Below, piece after piece: positions 34,095 to 45,710 of a stretch of DNA of 64,000 nucleotides (within the stretch, counting starts at the first letter, position 1; the number at the start of each line of letters is the position of its first letter). Origin of the DNA: Diphasiastrum complanatum. Its lineage: Eukaryota > Streptophyta > Lycopodiopsida > Lycopodiales > Lycopodiaceae. The position numbers were made by a program, and so were the translations under genes. The stretch is from assembly GCA_029204225.1 (NCBI GenBank), contig CM055102.1:255501-319500 (forward strand). The letters run 5' to 3'. Below the pieces are notes generated by a model. That model saw nothing but the letters and a program-made list of their open reading frames with translations, was not told where the DNA came from and ran no database searches.

Positions 34095-34911
34095 GTTGAT
34101 TGATTTTGTGGGTCCAATAAAGCCAGTTGTCGATATATTCTGGTTGCGACAAATTATGCAACGAAGAATGTTGAAGCGGAAGCAACGAAACGAAACGATG
34201 TGAAAACTGTCGTTGCTTTTCTGTTCAAATCTATTATTACACATTATGGTTGTCCTCTTGAGTTAGTCAGTGATCATGGTACCCATTTTCTTAATGATAC
34301 GATCCGACTACTGACTACTTATATTCTGATCAAACACAAAAAGACAACCCCGTATAATCCCAAAGCCAATGGATTAGCTGAAAGAGCAAATGGAATATTA
34401 TGCAAGATCTTGAATAAGATCAATGTTGCACATGCTACAGACTGGGAGCTACTTTCAGTGCTCTGGCATATAGAAACATAGAGAAGATCACAACGAAACG
34501 AACGTCTTATTTTCTTACATATGGTATGCATCCAATTCTGTCGATTGAATTCGAGGTGCCTACTTTTCGTATACAAGCGAACGAAGCAGAATGCATTAAA
34601 GAAAGGTTGCTTACTATTGAAGAACTATTCAAATCTCAAAACAATTCAAAGGGTGTTACAGTGAAAATACAGGAGGAACGAAAGGAAAAACATGATACTC
34701 ATATCAAAACTGTTGATCTTAAGACTGATGATTATGCTCTGATTTATGATAGTCGTCATTAGAAATTTTCTGGAAAGCTACATATGAGGTGTATGGGACC
34801 ATACAAGGTCATTGAAGTATTTGAAAACGGTTTTGTCCAACTTCAGTCATTGGACAGTGAATTATTGTCAACGCGTATTAACGGTTCCAGACTAAAGAAA
34901 TATTATTTTTG
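34095..34911 (+). pseudogene. Ty3/Gypsy integrase
   Basis: TNYATKNVEAEATKRNDVKT, SIITHYGCPLELVSDHGTHF (second catalytic Asp), TTPYNPKANGLAERANGILC (catalytic Glu), a frameshift near 34480, then HPILSIEFEVPTFRI, DDYALIYDSRH, a stop at 34760, GKLHMRCMGPYKVIEVFENG and TRINGSRLKKYYF. The first catalytic Asp (normally TDY) is Asn. It is head-to-head with the Gypsy gag on the other strand. Confidence 0.85.
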
Positions 34912-35748
34912 ATGAAGGATTTCGAGGGGAGAATCTTTCAAAAATCTTTCAAGGATCTATCTCGAATTTTTCTTTTTCTATATTTTGAATCTTTCTTTTT
35001 CTTTGATTTATATATTAGTTATTTAAATGTTATTCATTATTTACTTTTTGAACTTAGTAAATCTCTTTTTATTAAATGTTTAAATGCACACGTGTTTCCC
35101 TATGTCATTCACATTTATGTCCATATTTATGACTACGTGTAAGATTGCGTAGGCGTAAGTTTTTTTATTTGAATTTTAAATGGTCTTAAGCTAATTAAGA
35201 TTATCATTTTAGCCATCTCAAAAATCGATAAAGCTACCGCCTATGATTTATGAATTTGACAGGTGTCAAATCAAAGTTGCCACGTATTCATCGTCTCCAC
35301 GGTGTCATAGCAAGTGCTCCAGGCAGCAGAAAGCCAATTAAGAGTCCTCAAAAAGTAGTTCAACGTCATTCTAGGGTTCTTCACTGCTCTAGACGATAAT
35401 TTACCTTTGATTTTTCAGTACTTGATTAGGCTAGCTTTTTATTATTTCTCTCTGCATTTCCTGGCTTTCCCCCTCTCTAATTCAGATCTCATTCATATTG
35501 ATAAAACTGCATCGGAGGTCAATAAGAATATTTTTGTTTTTGTCGTCCTTACTGGCTTTATCCAGGTTAAGAATTTCGGCTATTTTTGTGATATTCTTAG
35601 GAGTGCTATGCTCCGCTTTGTAGTCGGCCTTTGTGCCATCATCAACTTTCCACAAGATCGACGCTTCCAATTGGAGGTAGATCATATGCATCAACCCCCC
35701 CTCTTTGTTTCGCCTCTGTTTATCCCTTCATCTTCACAACACTAGTAG
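34912..35748 (+). other. Probable Gypsy 3' end and LTR remnant
   Basis: After the integrase stop comes GGATTTCGAGGGGAGAATC, a good polypurine tract, so an LTR should begin about 34930. I cannot find its partner or its far end. AT-rich, no gene. Confidence 0.45.
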
Positions 35749-36762
35749 GTGCAATACGTGTCAGAGTACCAGCCAACAAGATCAGAAAAGCCTTCCACCA
35801 CCCTCGTAGAGCATATTAAGCACTGCCAAACCACCACTGCCGCACTTCCTAACGCCCTTCGTCTCGCTTATAACGAGCTCAGAGCCCTATATCATGATTG
35901 CCACCAATATCATCCTACAACGCTCATCATTTGCTATAATGTGGCCTTGGCTCATTATAATGACATTGTCCAAGATCCATCCATCAAGCATCCCTACCAG
36001 ATTTCTGACTTTGTTCATTGAATCCGCCTCCACCTTCGACTACCACCAACTTCAGCTAATTTTTTCTCACTAAGACCTCAAAATTGGCGGAGATTGCACC
36101 TTCGACCAGGATCTTTTGTATGACTCTCAAGCAGATGCCATTACTCTCAGATCAATCCTAACATGCCCAAACTCGAGATTGCATCTCCTCCTCGTGGCCT
36201 CTCACCATCTCATGCCATCTCACCACCTCATGCCAGTTCTCCTCCTCGTGCTTCTTCCCCACCTCACAGCTCCTCCTCATCTCTCAAATCTGAACTCCCA
36301 TCAACTTTCCTAGTTCCTCCTCGCCCAGTGGATAACCTCCCTAATCCTGTGGCGGTGCACAAACATTGGTATAATATAGTTTTTATGGTACCTGACTCAG
36401 AGCAGTTGGCCCTCTTTGAAAAGAAATATCTAGACATCAATACCAGAGGCAACTATACACTACCAGGAAAGTTCGAGGAGCTACTCAAAAAGAAGTCAGC
36501 CGATATCCTTTTGCTCCTGCATCCTCAACCAGAGTGGAGGAAGGTGGCACTTTTACGCAACCTAGAGCATATCGAAGAATATCTTACCACACTTGCGATT
36601 CTACGAGCAGATCCAGCGTACCACCCAATGCCCAGAAGGCGATCTTGGTCAGCCTAGCAGCGTTAGGGCCTACAACTGGCCAATCATAAAGTCAGCAAAG
36701 CGTTGGAGCACAACCATCAATTTCCAATGAGCACTCAACTGTTTTCTGACTGACATGGCTAA
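35749..36762 (+). pseudogene. Unrecognised broken ORF with Pro/Ser-rich middle
   Basis: One frame gives 35749-36018 (TTTAALPNALRLAYNELRAL, YNVALAHYNDIVQDPS), a stop, a shifted segment with STFDYHQLQLIF and DQDLLYDSQADAITLRSILT, then the first frame resumes at 36163-36657: a Pro/Ser-rich stretch (about residues 6-50), then WYNIVFMVPDSEQLALFEKK, YTLPGKFEELLKKKSADILL and HIEEYLTTLAILRADPAYHP. I do not recognise it. The position after a Gypsy 3' end suggests a retroelement structural protein. It is cut at 36763 by an LTR; the coiled-coil remnant at 40060-40520 may be its continuation. Confidence 0.45.
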
Positions 36763-37409
36763 TGTGAAAAAACTGGATCTTGAATGGATCCAAACTCCCA
36801 AATTACTTGGCTAAGATCTTTGCACAACAAGCTACAAAAGCTAGAAATGGCAAAGCATCCTAATGCTACCTTTGATACACATGAATTTGACAAAGAGACA
36901 GAAGAAACTAGTAAAAGGTACTGATGGCAGCCAAAAATAGCAGCAAACAGGCCTTACTACAGTAGCCTACCACTTTTGGACAGCACCTAAGATCATACAC
37001 AATAGCTTGAAGACAATACACAAAGCAATGCTCTCAATGGAGGAAGAAATTGTGACAATCATCTATTGATCTCTCTCAACAATACAATAAGTTTCTCCAA
37101 CCTGTTCTCCATGAATTGCAGCCTAATATAGGTGAGAGAGATGAATCTCTCTCCTCTCTCTAGAACTCAGGACCCAATTTTAGGGCACTAGTAGCCTAAA
37201 ATAGCCAATTTTGGCCTATATGTCCAAATAACATGATTTTGGTGTCATTTCCAAGGTCCTGAAGTTTGAGACTTCTTCAATATGAAATATATACTAAAAT
37301 AGAAGTATCTAGGCCTCTTTCACATGTGTGAAAGGTTAGATCCAAAACTATGTACAAAAATTGCCAATATAGCGCTCAAACTAGCTAGGAAATGTTGACA
37401 ATTTTCACA
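36763..37409 (-). repeat. 3' LTR of copy B/D element
   Basis: 647 bp, inverted match to 26145-26791. Starts TGTGAAAATTGTC on the - strand, preceded by GTTGAAGAGGGAG. Contains TTTCACATGTGTGAAA at 37318-37333. Confidence 0.82.
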
Positions 37410-37422
37410 CTCCCTCTTCAAC

Positions 37423-38610
37423 TTAACTTGCTAGTTTTACAGCACTACTTTTCTCCAACCTAAGAATGATCTTCATCATGATAATAGATCTCTTCTCAAG
37501 TGTTCTAATATGTACAATATGAAGTACAACATAATTGATATAGATAATAGTGTCCATATAGGATGCTTCACTATTTCTTACATCAATTTTACATAGAATG
37601 GTGAATAAGATACATGTAAAAGAACATAGAATCATAATGAAAGGATTCCTCCATGTATCCACCTTGGAATTCTCTGTAAAATAGCAGCAAACAAGTTGTA
37701 AGTGAAAGTAACCAACAAGTGTTTGCATGCCTCCTCCACATTCCACTATGCCCATAGTGAATGCACCATGTATCTCCATGAATGAACCTCCATCACTACC
37801 TTGCCTTTGTAGATCAATCCATGAAAGCCCTTGATTGAATGAATGCCAAAATGATGTGTTCTCTTCTCCATTTGAATTTGTAAAACCTGAACTTGAAATA
37901 CTTGAAGTATCTCCACAAGATTTGCATACAACCCTTGATCCTACATTGTCAACAATTTGCCAATTTGCCAACACTAGGATGCTAGATCTTGAACTTTGCT
38001 CAAAAGTAAACATATTGACCACTTAAATATCTTTCAAGATCTGAATGAATGCATGTACTTTATCATAAAAACCATCAATGATAACTATTCCATCTCCAAG
38101 ATCCAAAGGATGCAAAACTATGGAACTAGTTCCATTGAATTTTGACAATTCCAACACATTGACATGACAATGTTCATACATGAGATTAAATAAGTAAGGT
38201 AGAGTAAAAGGACACTTCCTTGTTGCTCCAAGAAACTTACTTGAACCTTCAAGAACCTGTAAAAATAGATCCAAAATGTTTTGCCCATGTGGCTCCCCTT
38301 TGATGCTTTTGACTAGCTTCCAATTGCTACTTGCCTCTTTGTGTTGATGAAGCAATTCAAGATCAACATCTTGATCTTCCAATAAAATATCAAGGGCTTT
38401 GCATTTATAAACATCTTCAGATTCAGCAATCTCCCTCTTGATAGTTGCATTATAAGAAATGGAAGAATCTCGAACATTAGAAGCCATGAAAAGAATACAT
38501 AGTACCTTCAACATAAGAATGACTGAAGTACTAATTCTTGTCAAACCTGGACTTCTAATCAATGATACAGGTAATGATAATGACCCCTCACTATCATTCA
38601 CAAAAGCATA
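37423..38610 (-). pseudogene. Unrecognised element-encoded module, second half (copy B)
   Basis: From 38601 down: DVYKCKALDILLEDQDVDLE, NWKLVKSIKGEPHG, LMYEHCHVNVLELSKFNGTS, VLHPLDLGDGIVIIDGFYDK, a stop near 38023, then FEQSSRSSILVLANWQIV, LQRQGSDGGSFMEIHGAFTM, VCCYFTENSKVDTWRNPFIM and a hydrophobic stretch (ILCSFTCILFTILC). Highly similar to copy A and, more distantly, to copy C. Ends at the polypurine tract before the LTR. Confidence 0.6.
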
Positions 38611-38671
38611 ACTACTTTAAACACTTCACATTCATCTCTCCCTTTTGACTTGAGATCTTCATCACCAAGTC

Positions 38672-39600
38672 TCATGATAGAACCTTTTGATCTACTTTCT
38701 TTATGAATACATGTGACACCATTTGTTGCACAAATGACTTTCCTGGACACATCACATAAAGATACAAAAGAAACTTTTTCTTCAAAATGCTCAAAATGCC
38801 ATCTTTTTCCGAATGAGTAAATGAGTCATTAGCAACAACCATTTCCAAAGAAGAATTTTCATCACCTCCATTGATGAAGTTAGATCTCTTCTTACCTTTT
38901 CCATTTTTGCACTTTCCATGTAGTTCCATTGAAGAGCCACCAAGAATTGGAAATATATGAGTAGAAGAGTTCAGACATGATACTAATTTAGCACCACATG
39001 ACTCCATTTGACTAGTAGGTAGCATTAGTCCATCTTCAAGATCCAATGGATCCAAAACATTGATCATAGATTCACCAAAAGTTGCAAAGTTAGCACAACA
39101 ATAACTATCTCCAAGAAGCTCATTATATCTCAACCTAGATCTAGCATAAGAAAGCTCTTTAGACTTTGCATAAGATCTACCAATCTTATTGATGCTAGGA
39201 ATTGACTTTTGAAAGTTGAGAGAACCACCAACATCCATTTCATTCCTCTTGTTGGACATAACAAATGCATCAATTTTGTAAAGTCTACCTTGTCTATTGC
39301 CCCTAGTAATCAAGACATATCCATTAGTAATGAAGCAAACATCTCCAACAAACTTTGTCTTGTACCCTTTCTTTAATATTTGACCAACACTTAGCAAATT
39401 CTTTGAAAGTGAAGGAATGTAAAGAACACCATCAAGCCTTGCATTCCTATTAGTAGAAAGACAAATAGGAATTGAGCCAATACCTTTGATCATACACTCA
39501 CCACCATTCGGCATGTGAACCACTTTCTTGGTTCCAACATGAGAGATCAAAGAAGTAAAGAACTCGTTGTGACTAGTCATGTGTGAACTAGATCCACTAT
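38672..39600 (-). pseudogene. Copia protease fused to unknown module, first half (copy D)
   Basis: A long open frame whose central part is Copia protease: LCDSGSSSHMTSHNEFFTSL (DSG active site), NGGECMIKGIGSIPICLSTN, VLYIPSLSKNLLSVGQILKK, GNRQGRLYKI. From about 39230 it is not integrase but unknown: ANFATFGESMINVLDPLDLE, DGLMLPTSQMESCGAKLVSC, GGSSMELHGK, HSEKDGILSILKKKFLLYLY. FGESM and DLEDGL match copy C. Together with 37423-38610 and the LTR it forms one - strand element: protease, 1.8 kb unknown, LTR. The 5' side is cut at 39601. Confidence 0.65.
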
Positions 39601-39601
39601 C

Positions 39602-39685
39602 ACACAATTTTACAGGTGTGCAGATGAACAAGGTACAAAGTGGATGTGCTGTATGTAGGAGATGGTGGGTGGCTGCTGTCGTTGT
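39602..39685 (+). repeat. 75-bp module shared with 7325-7395
   Basis: Core TTACAGGTGTGCAGATGAA and GGGTGGCTGCTGTCGTT match between the two sites; sequence on either side differs. Confidence 0.8.
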
Positions 39686-39739
39686 CAAATCTATTTGCAT
39701 AGTTGCATGGGATGAGCGTGAAAAGGCCGCGACGTCAGC

Positions 39740-39985
39740 CTTTGTTGAAATGAACGTTGGTGAAGATGCGAAAAATGCGACACTCTGACAAATGCCTTCC
39801 CTTTTTTGTAAGGGCACCTTCGGCATTTTGTAAGGCAGTGTCACCTTTTTCGCCTGTCACAAATCACATGTAAAAACACAGTGTCGCATTTTTCGTCTTT
39901 TTCGCCTGTGAAAGTTTACTTGTATTTATGCAGACAATCGTGTTTTTCGCCTGTCTTATTTTACATGTATATGTAGAGTGTGCGA
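39740..39985. repeat. Dispersed repeat with GGCACCTTCGGC and GTGTCACC motifs, copy 1
   Basis: Contains AAGGGCACCTTCGGCATTTT, GTGTCACCTTTTTCGCCTGTC and CAGTGTCGCATTTTTCG. Related pieces lie at 42170-42330 and 49260-49540. Identity unknown; no coding motif. Confidence 0.6.
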
Positions 39986-39997
39986 CAACATGAGTAA

Positions 39998-40057
39998 AAA
40001 TGCAGCATGAATGGAGGCAAATTAAAATAGGATTTAGGAGAGCAGAGGAGATAAATC
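39998..40057 (-). repeat. LTR end fragment (4.5-kb Copia family)
   Basis: Matches 5171-5229 (GCAGCATGAATGGAGG ... GAGATAAATCCA) at about 90%. Confidence 0.75.
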
Positions 40058-40059
40058 CA

Positions 40060-40520
40060 AGATGGCCCATCAGCTCAAGAAAGTTGAGCAAGCAGCTCAA
40101 TATCACCAATAGCACATGGACACCCTTCAAGCCTAGATCCTTCAAGAAAAGACAACACGACAAGCTTATCAATCCAACCGTCAACACCTCCTCATAAGAC
40201 AAACAGCGTTGGAACATGGATGTGAATCTCTCCGAGCCTCAGAGAGATCCCTCAAGGATTACATTTGCCAATTGGAGCGTAATGTCTCAAAGGAGCGAAC
40301 AGAGAATCAATGGGCCCAGACCAACTTCAAAACTCAATAAGCGGTCCTAGAAATGAAAGTCCAACAAGTAGACCAGCAGGCCATCTAGGCTGACCTAGAC
40401 TAGATGGTAGCCACGGCAGAAGACGAATCACTGGCCGCTCAAAAGTTGTAGAAGAAGCGCGCCGAATATTACAAGGACCACTCTGGTCGTGTATTGCAAA
40501 CTTACCAGGCATAAATACTA
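40060..40520 (+). pseudogene. Coiled-coil coding remnant
   Basis: One frame with several stops reads as Gln/Glu/Lys-rich helical sequence: MAHQLKKVEQAAQYHQ, EKTTRQAYQSNRQHLLIRQT, CESLRASERSLKDYICQLER, NVSKERTENQWAQTNF, KRAEYYKDHSGRVLQTYQA. Most stops look like CAG to TAG changes. It probably derives from a retroelement structural protein and may be the 3' part of 35749-36762. Confidence 0.45.
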
Positions 40521-40556
40521 CACATATCTAGCAATTCTTTGTTGGTACATTACAAC

Positions 40557-40693
40557 AAATGCTCAATAGACGATGAATTATAGAAATCATTGATGTACTG
40601 CAACTTACTATGCTACTAACTATATGAATTGCTCTCTTTATCTATTTTATTGATTGCTTGGATGCAAAAATATGTTGTTTGTGGTGATGGGTA
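40557..40693 (+). repeat. Dispersed repeat, copy 2 (inverted match at 11588)
   Basis: See the 11588-11730 copy; same sequence in the opposite orientation, 29 kb away. Confidence 0.8.
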
Positions 40694-40739
40694 TGTTATA
40701 AATGTCACTTCCAACTTGATGTACTTGGTTAATCTTGAG

Positions 40740-41390
40740 ATAATTGATCTTGATAGGATCTCACACATGTGGAGCCTACTCCCACGTGTTAAGGATGTAC
40801 GTAACTTACTTTAATAAAGTTAGATTGATTTTAGTTAAATCTACACAAGTGTGAAATTGACCCTTGAGTAGAATCTAGAAAAAAGTCATTTTGGTCAAAC
40901 TTTATGTAAATAGATTGCACTTCCATGTGAATGAGTTATTACTCACACATGTCAAGATGCCATTCACACATGTGGATAAGATTGTAGATGATAAGATAGA
41001 GAGATTCCATTAGATCCTATTTTATAGGAAATATTCCTATAATTGTGGAAGACTAGCTTTTTTGTTTCTAACTAATGAGAATAGTCAACTTTGGGAAATG
41101 AGCATATATGGCTCCCATTGGCAAATCTGGATGACTAGGCACTCTTCACACGTGTGAAGGAAGCATTAGATCATATCTATAAGGTTGATTTGTTCAAATC
41201 TTGTGTGTGTGAAATATCAAGCAAAATTGTTATAGAATCAATTTTGTGAAGAAGTGATTTGCTAGGATATTTGAAGTAGATCTATTACACCATCATCCAA
41301 GTTGAACTAGGTTGATTGGGCCGATATTAGAAGCTTCTTAGAAAGCTAGAAATGTATCTTAGATCACTCATTATCAAGAGATCTTTGTGC
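40740..41390 (+). repeat. 5' LTR and leader of a + strand Copia
   Basis: Homologous to the solo LTR at 21846-22700. Contains TTCACACGTGTGAA at 41145-41158 and lies just before a gag start at 41413. A standard primer-binding site is not visible, so the inner edge is approximate. Confidence 0.6.
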
Positions 41391-41412
41391 ATATCATAGG
41401 CATTTATTCATA

Positions 41413-42160
41413 ATGTCATCCATGGGTGGATATTTGTTAGAATCTAGTGAGAAACTGACTTCCACAAACTATTCCATTTGGAAAGTGAGGATGGAACCAC
41501 TACTTGTGGTCCATGACCTCTTTGATATTGTTTTAGGAGTTGAGGAACAGCCTCAAGCTGCCCGAGAACAATTGAAATACAAGAAGAGGGCTAGATTAGC
41601 CTTGCATTGCTTAAAGTTGAATGTAAGCAATGACCACTTGAAGGAAGTGGCTTCTTGTGCCTCTTCAAAAGAGGCTTGGGATTCACTAAAGAGCATTTAT
41701 GAATCCAACAACACTTCAAGAGTGCTTATACTAAGAAACTCGATCTTCCAAAGCATGAGAAGAAATGGAGAAAATGGACAAGAGTATGTCCTAAGGATAA
41801 AATGTTTGAACAACGAATTGGGGTCTATAGGAGAGAAGATCCAAGATAATGAACTAGTACAAGTAATGTTGAATGGATTAGGTGATGAGTTCAATCTTTT
41901 GCTATTCAAGACCAACTTCCATCAATAGATAAGTTGCATAATGCTCTTGTGGCCAAGGAGAGTAGGATTCTACACCTCAAGACAAGAATGGGGTCTATGT
42001 CACTACATGGTGGTGATGAAAAAGCAAACTTTACATCAAAAGGCAAGAAGAAGACTCATCCATTCAAGAAGTACCAAGGCAAGGAGGCTGAGGCCAAGGA
42101 TGGAGGATCTACCTCCAAAGAAAAGCAAAAGAACAAAGCCAAGCTAAAGTGTTTCCAAAA
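41413..42160 (+). pseudogene. Copia gag (UBN2 type)
   Basis: SSMGGYLLESSEKLTSTNYS, IWKVRMEPLLVVHDLFDIVL, EVASCASSKEAWDSLKSIYE, ILRNSIFQSMRRNGENGQEY, QDNELVQVMLNGLGDEF, then a frameshift and stop near 41925, then NALVAKESRILHLKTR and a Lys-rich region ending AKLKCF, where the zinc knuckle should start. It is cut at about 42160 by unrelated repeat DNA. Confidence 0.85.
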
Positions 42161-42169
42161 TGCCTTGAA

Positions 42170-42330
42170 CTCCATTTCAGGCCTACCTTTGGGTTTTTTT
42201 GCATTTCTTTGCCTTTGTCTTTTTAGGCACCTTCGGGATTTGAATACCTTCCCTATTCAAAGGCACCTTCGGGTTTTACGCAACTGTGGCAGACTGGTGT
42301 CACCAAACTTATCATAAACTCTAAAATAGT
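42170..42330. repeat. Dispersed GGCACCTTCGG repeat, copy 2
   Basis: AGGCACCTTCGGGATTT and AAAGGCACCTTCGGGTTTT in tandem, with GGTGTCACC following. It replaces the zinc knuckle of the upstream gag. Confidence 0.55.
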
Positions 42331-42727
42331 TGGATAGCTAAATATCCCAAGGGCGGTTACCTACTTTGTACATATCAAAGACTGGCGTAAATAGCATTCA
42401 ATGCTTGTAAGATCCTTTTTGAAGACACTTGTAAATATATATATTACTAGTTGAATCAAGTAAGATTTTATTATTATCAGAGTTATAGGTGGCCAGCGTA
42501 ATCATGCTCAACAATCAAGTTGAAGTAATCACTTCAAGCATTCTACCCACTGTTAATATTAATTAGAGCGCAATTTTCTGTCTCACTACTGTATTGTTCA
42601 TTTTGCGCACTTTGTATAAATGATTCATCTTCAATATTTCTACTGCTAACTATTGCATTTCCAATCCTACATGCCTATGTTCAAATCTTCGAGCTTCCGC
42701 TGCCAGTCATCCCCAGCTTTTATGACA
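42331..42727 (+). repeat. Probable 5' LTR of the 42.7-44.2 kb Copia
   Basis: Ends TTTTATGACA directly before the primer-binding site. The start is not defined by a partner. Confidence 0.5.
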
Positions 42728-42739
42728 TGGTATCAAAGC
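42728..42739 (+). other. Primer-binding site
   Basis: TGGTATCAAAGC, the same variant as at 6530-6541, and the following gag is of the same family. Confidence 0.8.
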
Positions 42740-42839
42740 GGGCATTTCAGTAATCTGCATTTCTACTATGGATTATCAGTCTTGTTTCTACCCAATATTC
42801 TGACATCGTTGTTTCTACCAACGATCTCGTTCAACTAGA

Positions 42840-43640
42840 ATGGATCCATCATCTAGTTTATCTCTCATTGACAAACTTGATGGAGATAACTACCATCTCT
42901 GGAGATTCAAAATGAAGGTTATACTACTAGCCAAAGAACTGTGGGACATAGTTGATGGCATACAGCCCAAACCAGAAGGTGATGCATCCATCATCGCCAA
43001 GTGGAGACTGAGAGATGGCAAAGCATTTGCCATGATCACCGCTCAACATCAAGGATACTCAGATTAGCCACATATGGGCTGATCTGACTGCTAAGGATGC
43101 ATGGGACATCCTAGAAACTCTCTATGATATCAGGGATATGACTTCCAAGCTACACTTGAGAAAGAATTTTTTCACCTTGAGAATGTTTGACGTAGAGAGT
43201 GTTTCGAGTCACCTCAACACTTTCAAAAATCTTATGGAGCAAATGACTGCAACTGGCTCAGTCATAGAGGATTTTGATGCTCTCATGACACTATTAACGA
43301 GTCTACCTGAAGCCTACGAAAATTGGGTCATGGCAATTTCGACCCAGGAGCACCTCACTCTGTCAAGAGTGATTTCGCTGCTCCTACAAGAAGATTTGCA
43401 TCCTCCTCGGGCTCAAGATCGGATCCTCATGCTCTATATTCTAAAAATCAGAAGTTTAGATCCAAGATATCTACAAAGTCAGGTTATACTGACAAGAAGA
43501 GCAACATGCAGATTGGACCAAATTCTTGTTCAAGATCGAATTCAACCTCTTCATTGTTCTAACCAGTGTAGAAATTATTTCTCAGATATTGTAAGAGGAC
43601 TGGCCATGAAATCAAGGGTTGGCGAACTTTGAAGTACAAC
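42840..43640 (+). pseudogene. Copia gag
   Basis: Starts 101 bp after the primer-binding site: LSLIDKLDGDNYHLWRFKMK, VILLAKELWDIVDGIQPKPE, AKWRLRDGKAFAMI, a frameshift near 43040, then KLHLRKNFFTLRMFDVESVS, SHLNTFKNLMEQMTATGSVI, LTSLPEAYENWVMAISTQEH. Related to the gag at 6116-6387. Confidence 0.85.
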
Positions 43641-43759
43641 AACAAAAAGAAGAAGTAGTTCCAACAAGAAGCACACAATGCAACAACCAGTCACTCAATC
43701 CAGTCACAAAATGAAGATGAAGCTACATTCATCACCAAAGTTGGAGAACAACAGAATAT

Positions 43760-44175
43760 CAATTCCTGGTATCTAGATTTTGGAGCAACTCAACACATGA
43801 CTCACCATCACGACTGGTTCAAAGACTATAAGTCATTCACCCACTCTTGAGTTGTGCTACTTGGAGACAACTCATCACATTCAATCGAAGGTGAAGGAAA
43901 GGACAAAGTTGAATTCTAGAGATGTGAAGTCAAGTTGCTATCCAATGTTCTCCATGTTTCAGATTCGACCAAGAATCTACTCTCAGTTAGCAGAATCATC
44001 AATTCAGGTTGGAGGGTGAATTTGATACAGTCGGAAGGTCTTAGCCTATGGAAGAAGAACGTTTGTGACAAGTGTCACCATCTCTCTAGAACTCGAGTTG
44101 GAAGATTTTTGACTTTTCAAAATCAACATGATAATATGTACAAGGTGGTGGTGGACATAAATCCAACCCCATGAT
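43760..44175 (+). pseudogene. Copia protease and pre-integrase
   Basis: SWYLDFGATQHMTHHHDWF (active site Asp kept, Ser of DSG replaced by Phe), a stop, LLGDNSSHSIEGEGKDKVEF, an in-frame TAG, LLSNVLHVSDSTKNLLSVSR. The TAG after KVEF lies at the same position as in the 63.3-64.0 kb copy. Cut near 44175. Confidence 0.8.
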
Positions 44176-44179
44176 GGCA

Positions 44180-44335
44180 TCTAGCAAGTAAAATAAGTAG
44201 TCTACCTTTATCAACTTTAACACTCCTTAAAATTTTGCAAGATAGATTTGCTAACAACACCCAAGGCTAATCTATGCTTAATAAATTAATCTTTAGCAAA
44301 GGCTTAGTGAGAAGATCAGCCAAACGTGATTGTCT
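44180..44335 (-). pseudogene. Copia 3' end: RNase H tail, polypurine tract, LTR start
   Basis: The - strand reads SRLADLLTKPLLKINLLSID then TAG, a run AAAATTTTAAGGAG, then TGTTAAAGTTGAT as a probable LTR start. The LTR is cut within about 45 bp, at the end of the + strand protease fragment. Confidence 0.65.
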
Positions 44336-44439
44336 CAAAAGGGAAATAGATCAAGGTGAGAAGCAAGGCAATTTTACTTTTTATCAAGATGGTGTTGAGG
44401 TGCAAAATTCAAGCGATTCATTTTTTATTCTTCTTGTTT

Positions 44440-44850
44440 GGAGATATTGATCCATGTTGGATTGATAGTGGATCTTTCATATGACATGTCACAAAGAGTA
44501 CTTCACTTATTTGGTTCCTTATAAAGGAAAGGTCATCAACATGGTGGTGAAGTTGGTATCAAGGCATTGGTACAACTACTATTTTTTTCTCATCTACAAA
44601 TAGGAATGTAAGCTTGAAGAATGTTCTGTTCATATCTTCCATTACTAAGAATGTTCTTAGTGTGTGTCATATGGTTGAAAAGGGGCTTAACGTCGAATTT
44701 GTTGTTCATTCTTTCTTGATCAAAAGGAATGAAATCTTGATTGCCCAAGGCCCAAAGACAAGGTGAGCTCTACAAACTTGATGGATATGTTGTTTCTAAC
44801 CATGGTGGTTTGAAGGCAAAGAAGCAAGTTGGTGATCTTTGTTCAATGTA
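44440..44850 (+). pseudogene. Copia protease remnant
   Basis: In broken frames: protease start with GGATTGATAGTGGATC, NRNVSLKNVLFISSITKNVL, HMVEKGLNVEF, and ILIAQGPK. Many stops. Confidence 0.65.
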
Positions 44851-45084
44851 AATGTCACAAAGGTTGTCTTAGTCTAGATCTAGCTCAAGATCTAAGATGA
44901 CATTTCATTTTGTACATTTGGATTTGCATTGTACTAGTGCTTTGAGTAATGGAAGAGCAAAATGTTTGTGACTTATTGATGTAATTTGAAACAAAAGGCC
45001 GGATGGAGCCGACTTGGCAGACGTAGCCACTACTACTGACTGCGGTCTAATTCTCTTCCACCCCAGATCATCCCTGACGATCTG

Positions 45085-45710
45085 TTATAAAATTAAACTT
45101 ATAAAACAACAGATAATGTTGAGTAAAACAACACCAGAAATATATCTACTGCTAGCATGAGCAAAATGCCCTTTGACTCCACAATAGAAACATTTCAGCT
45201 TTGAATTTTCCTTTTTACCCTCAAAAGAAGATGAATCACCTTGATCTTGTCCTTTAGACCACTTGCCTTTGTCCTTGCCCTTGAACTTGCCTTTTGAGAA
45301 TGTAGCTTCCTCCTCTCCAATTTGAGATGTAGAAGTTGATCCCCCTCTTTCTTGGAGTCTAAACTCTTCAACCACCAAGACCTCTTGCAAGTCCTCCATA
45401 CTTGGACATGTCTTTTGAATAGCAAAACTTTGCACCAAGTGAGCATGATCATCTTATAAACCATTAAGAACAACTTAAACAAGTTCCACATCCGTAATGT
45501 TTGTTTATTCATGTTAATTCATCATTCAATTCTTTAACTTTCAAAACAAAAGCATGAGTACTTTCATTCTTCTTTTGAAGACTTTGAAAAATTTGACTCC
45601 TTAGGATTAGAACCTTAGATGTAGACTTGGATTCATAAACCTTCTTCAAGGTTTCCCTTGCTTCAGAATGTAGTGCACTTACCAACTTCCTTGAGAAGCT
45701 CATTAGTCAT
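45085..45710 (-). pseudogene. Copia gag with zinc knuckle
   Basis: From 45710 down: MTNELLKEVGKCTT, TLKKVYESKSTSKVLILRSQ, IFQSLQKKNESTHAFVLKVK, frameshifts near 45500, MVQSFAIQKTCPSMEDLQEV, KGKFKGKDKGKWSKGQDQGD and CFYCGVKGHFAH. It is split exactly at 45711, where a Gypsy LTR begins. Confidence 0.82.

Noticed and set aside
35407-35745. 112-residue + strand open frame
   Set aside because: It lies in AT-rich Gypsy 3' flank or LTR DNA and has no recognised motif.
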